NCBI RefSeq assembly: GCF_018130695.1
Contig: NZ_JAFCJX010000006.1
Location: 186,001-250,000 of the forward strand
Source of the DNA: Bradyrhizobium jicamae
GTDB taxonomy: Bacteria > Pseudomonadota > Alphaproteobacteria > Rhizobiales > Xanthobacteraceae
Direction of reading: 5' to 3'
Length of the DNA stretch: 64,000 nucleotides
The notes beneath the pieces were generated by a model. The model had not been told where the DNA came from. It did not search any database and saw nothing but the letters and a program-made list of their open reading frames with translations. Shown in pieces: positions 63,536 through 64,000 of the stretch (positions within the stretch are counted from its first letter, which is position 1; every line of letters begins with the position of its first letter). A program made the position numbers and the translations under genes.

Positions 63536-64000
63536 CACCGATCGAGCATGCCGACGGCCTGCCGCAACCCCAGCGTAACCAGGCGATCCTGACGATTGCG
63601 CTGGGTATCCTGATGGCCGTCGTCGACAGCGCCATCGCCAATGTCGCGTTGCCGACGATCGCGGCCGACCTCAATGCCAGTCCGGCGTTCTCGATCTGGA
63701 TCGTCAACGGCTATCAGCTCGCCATCACGATCTCGCTGCTGCCGCTGGCCTCGCTCGGCGAGATCATAGGCTACCGCCGCGTCTACCTGGTTGGGCTCGT
63801 GCTGTTCACGGTCGCATCCGCGTTCTGCGCGGTCGCGAACACGCTGCCGCTCCTGACGATCGCGCGCATCATCCAGGGCTTTGGCGCGGCCGGCATCATG
63901 AGCGTCAATTCGGCGCTGGTCCGCTTCACCTATCCGCGCGCCCTGCTCGGCCGCGGCATCGGCCTCAATGCGCTGGTCGTTGCCTTCTCCGCCGCGGTCG
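63536..64000 (+). CDS. MFS transporter, DHA2/EmrB type, N-terminal part (partial)
   Basis: 155 codons from the ATG at 63536 to the window edge. AILTIALGILMAVVDSAIAN is helix 1 with the DHA2 motif (VVDSAIANVALPTIAADL), then motif A loop GEIIGYRRVYLVGL and helix 4 IARIIQGFGAAGIMSVNSAL. Fits 14-helix drug/H+ antiporters. No good ribosome-binding site was seen, so the start may be slightly different. 63323-63535 otherwise shows no gene. Confidence 0.85.

Noticed and set aside
1..64000. CRISPR arrays, tRNA or rRNA genes, complete insertion sequences
   Set aside because: No regularly spaced repeats, tRNA-like folds with conserved loops or transposase genes were recognised by reading; short RNA genes could still be missed.

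Overview
The window looks like chromosome of an alphaproteobacterium of the Bradyrhizobium / Nitrobacteraceae type. Base composition is high in G+C by eye (not computed). It holds a split gatC-gatA-gatB locus, the order pyrB / pyrC-like / plsY / dprA / topA / rnr / DUF983 / NUDIX / rpmG, the pleD-divK pair beside DUF3572 and dinB, an EipB (DUF1849) gene, and many palindromic intergenic repeats of the kinds common in Bradyrhizobium. Genus placement is inference from gene content and order.

Layout. 1-4.0 kb: minus-strand gat locus (gatC, a small Cys-pair protein, gatA, a 92-aa protein, a patatin-like lipoprotein, start of gatB). 4.2-7.5 kb: a 35-aa membrane peptide, two nitronate monooxygenase-like flavoproteins and a divergent LysR regulator. 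7.5-13 kb: ruvX, an AEC transporter, an unknown gene, a CPBP protease, an AidB-like acyl-CoA dehydrogenase, a VanX-like dipeptidase. 13-18.5 kb: pyrB, a metal-site-less dihydroorotase homologue, plsY, an amidase, dprA. 18.6-21.7 kb: two divergent HxlR-regulator/redox-enzyme pairs (azoreductase; SDR). 21.7-22.3 kb: repeats. 22.9-31.6 kb: topA-rnr-DUF983-NUDIX run, LLM monooxygenase, rpmG. 31.6-38.8 kb: MFS/TetR pair, beta-lactamase-like hydrolase, pleD, divK, DUF3572, dinB.

38.8-44 kb is an accessory stretch: a second copy of the structured repeat, an unknown gene, a frameshifted NlpC/P60-like gene, an AraC-GyrI-like regulator, an orphan HigA-like antitoxin next to fragments of a HigB-like toxin and a VOC protein, and two small unknown proteins. 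44-52.9 kb returns to core-like genes (two RidA, EipB, GDPD, GNAT/FemAB-like, HIT, TrmO, AzlCD, lytic transglycosylase, GrdB-like). 52.9-56.5 kb is a second accessory island, visibly more A+T-rich: two small secreted proteins, then a membrane/coiled-coil protein, a minimal nucleotidyltransferase and a DUF3800 protein on one strand. It ends at the remnant of an SRAP (YedK/HMCES-type) gene.

56.5-59.7 kb carries an aldoxime dehydratase and a nitrilase with a divergent AraC regulator, a complete aldoxime to nitrile to acid route. 60-63.3 kb holds a PilZ protein and a PilZ-PAS-PAS-GGDEF diguanylate cyclase; with PleD/DivK this gives two cyclic-di-GMP loci. The window ends inside a DHA2-type MFS exporter. 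The most noteworthy signals are the dispersed repeat whose two copies show compensatory base-pair changes, the nucleotidyltransferase/DUF3800 island, the near-perfect 18-bp dyad between SDR and HxlR, the metal-site-less PyrC, and the frameshifted hydrolase.
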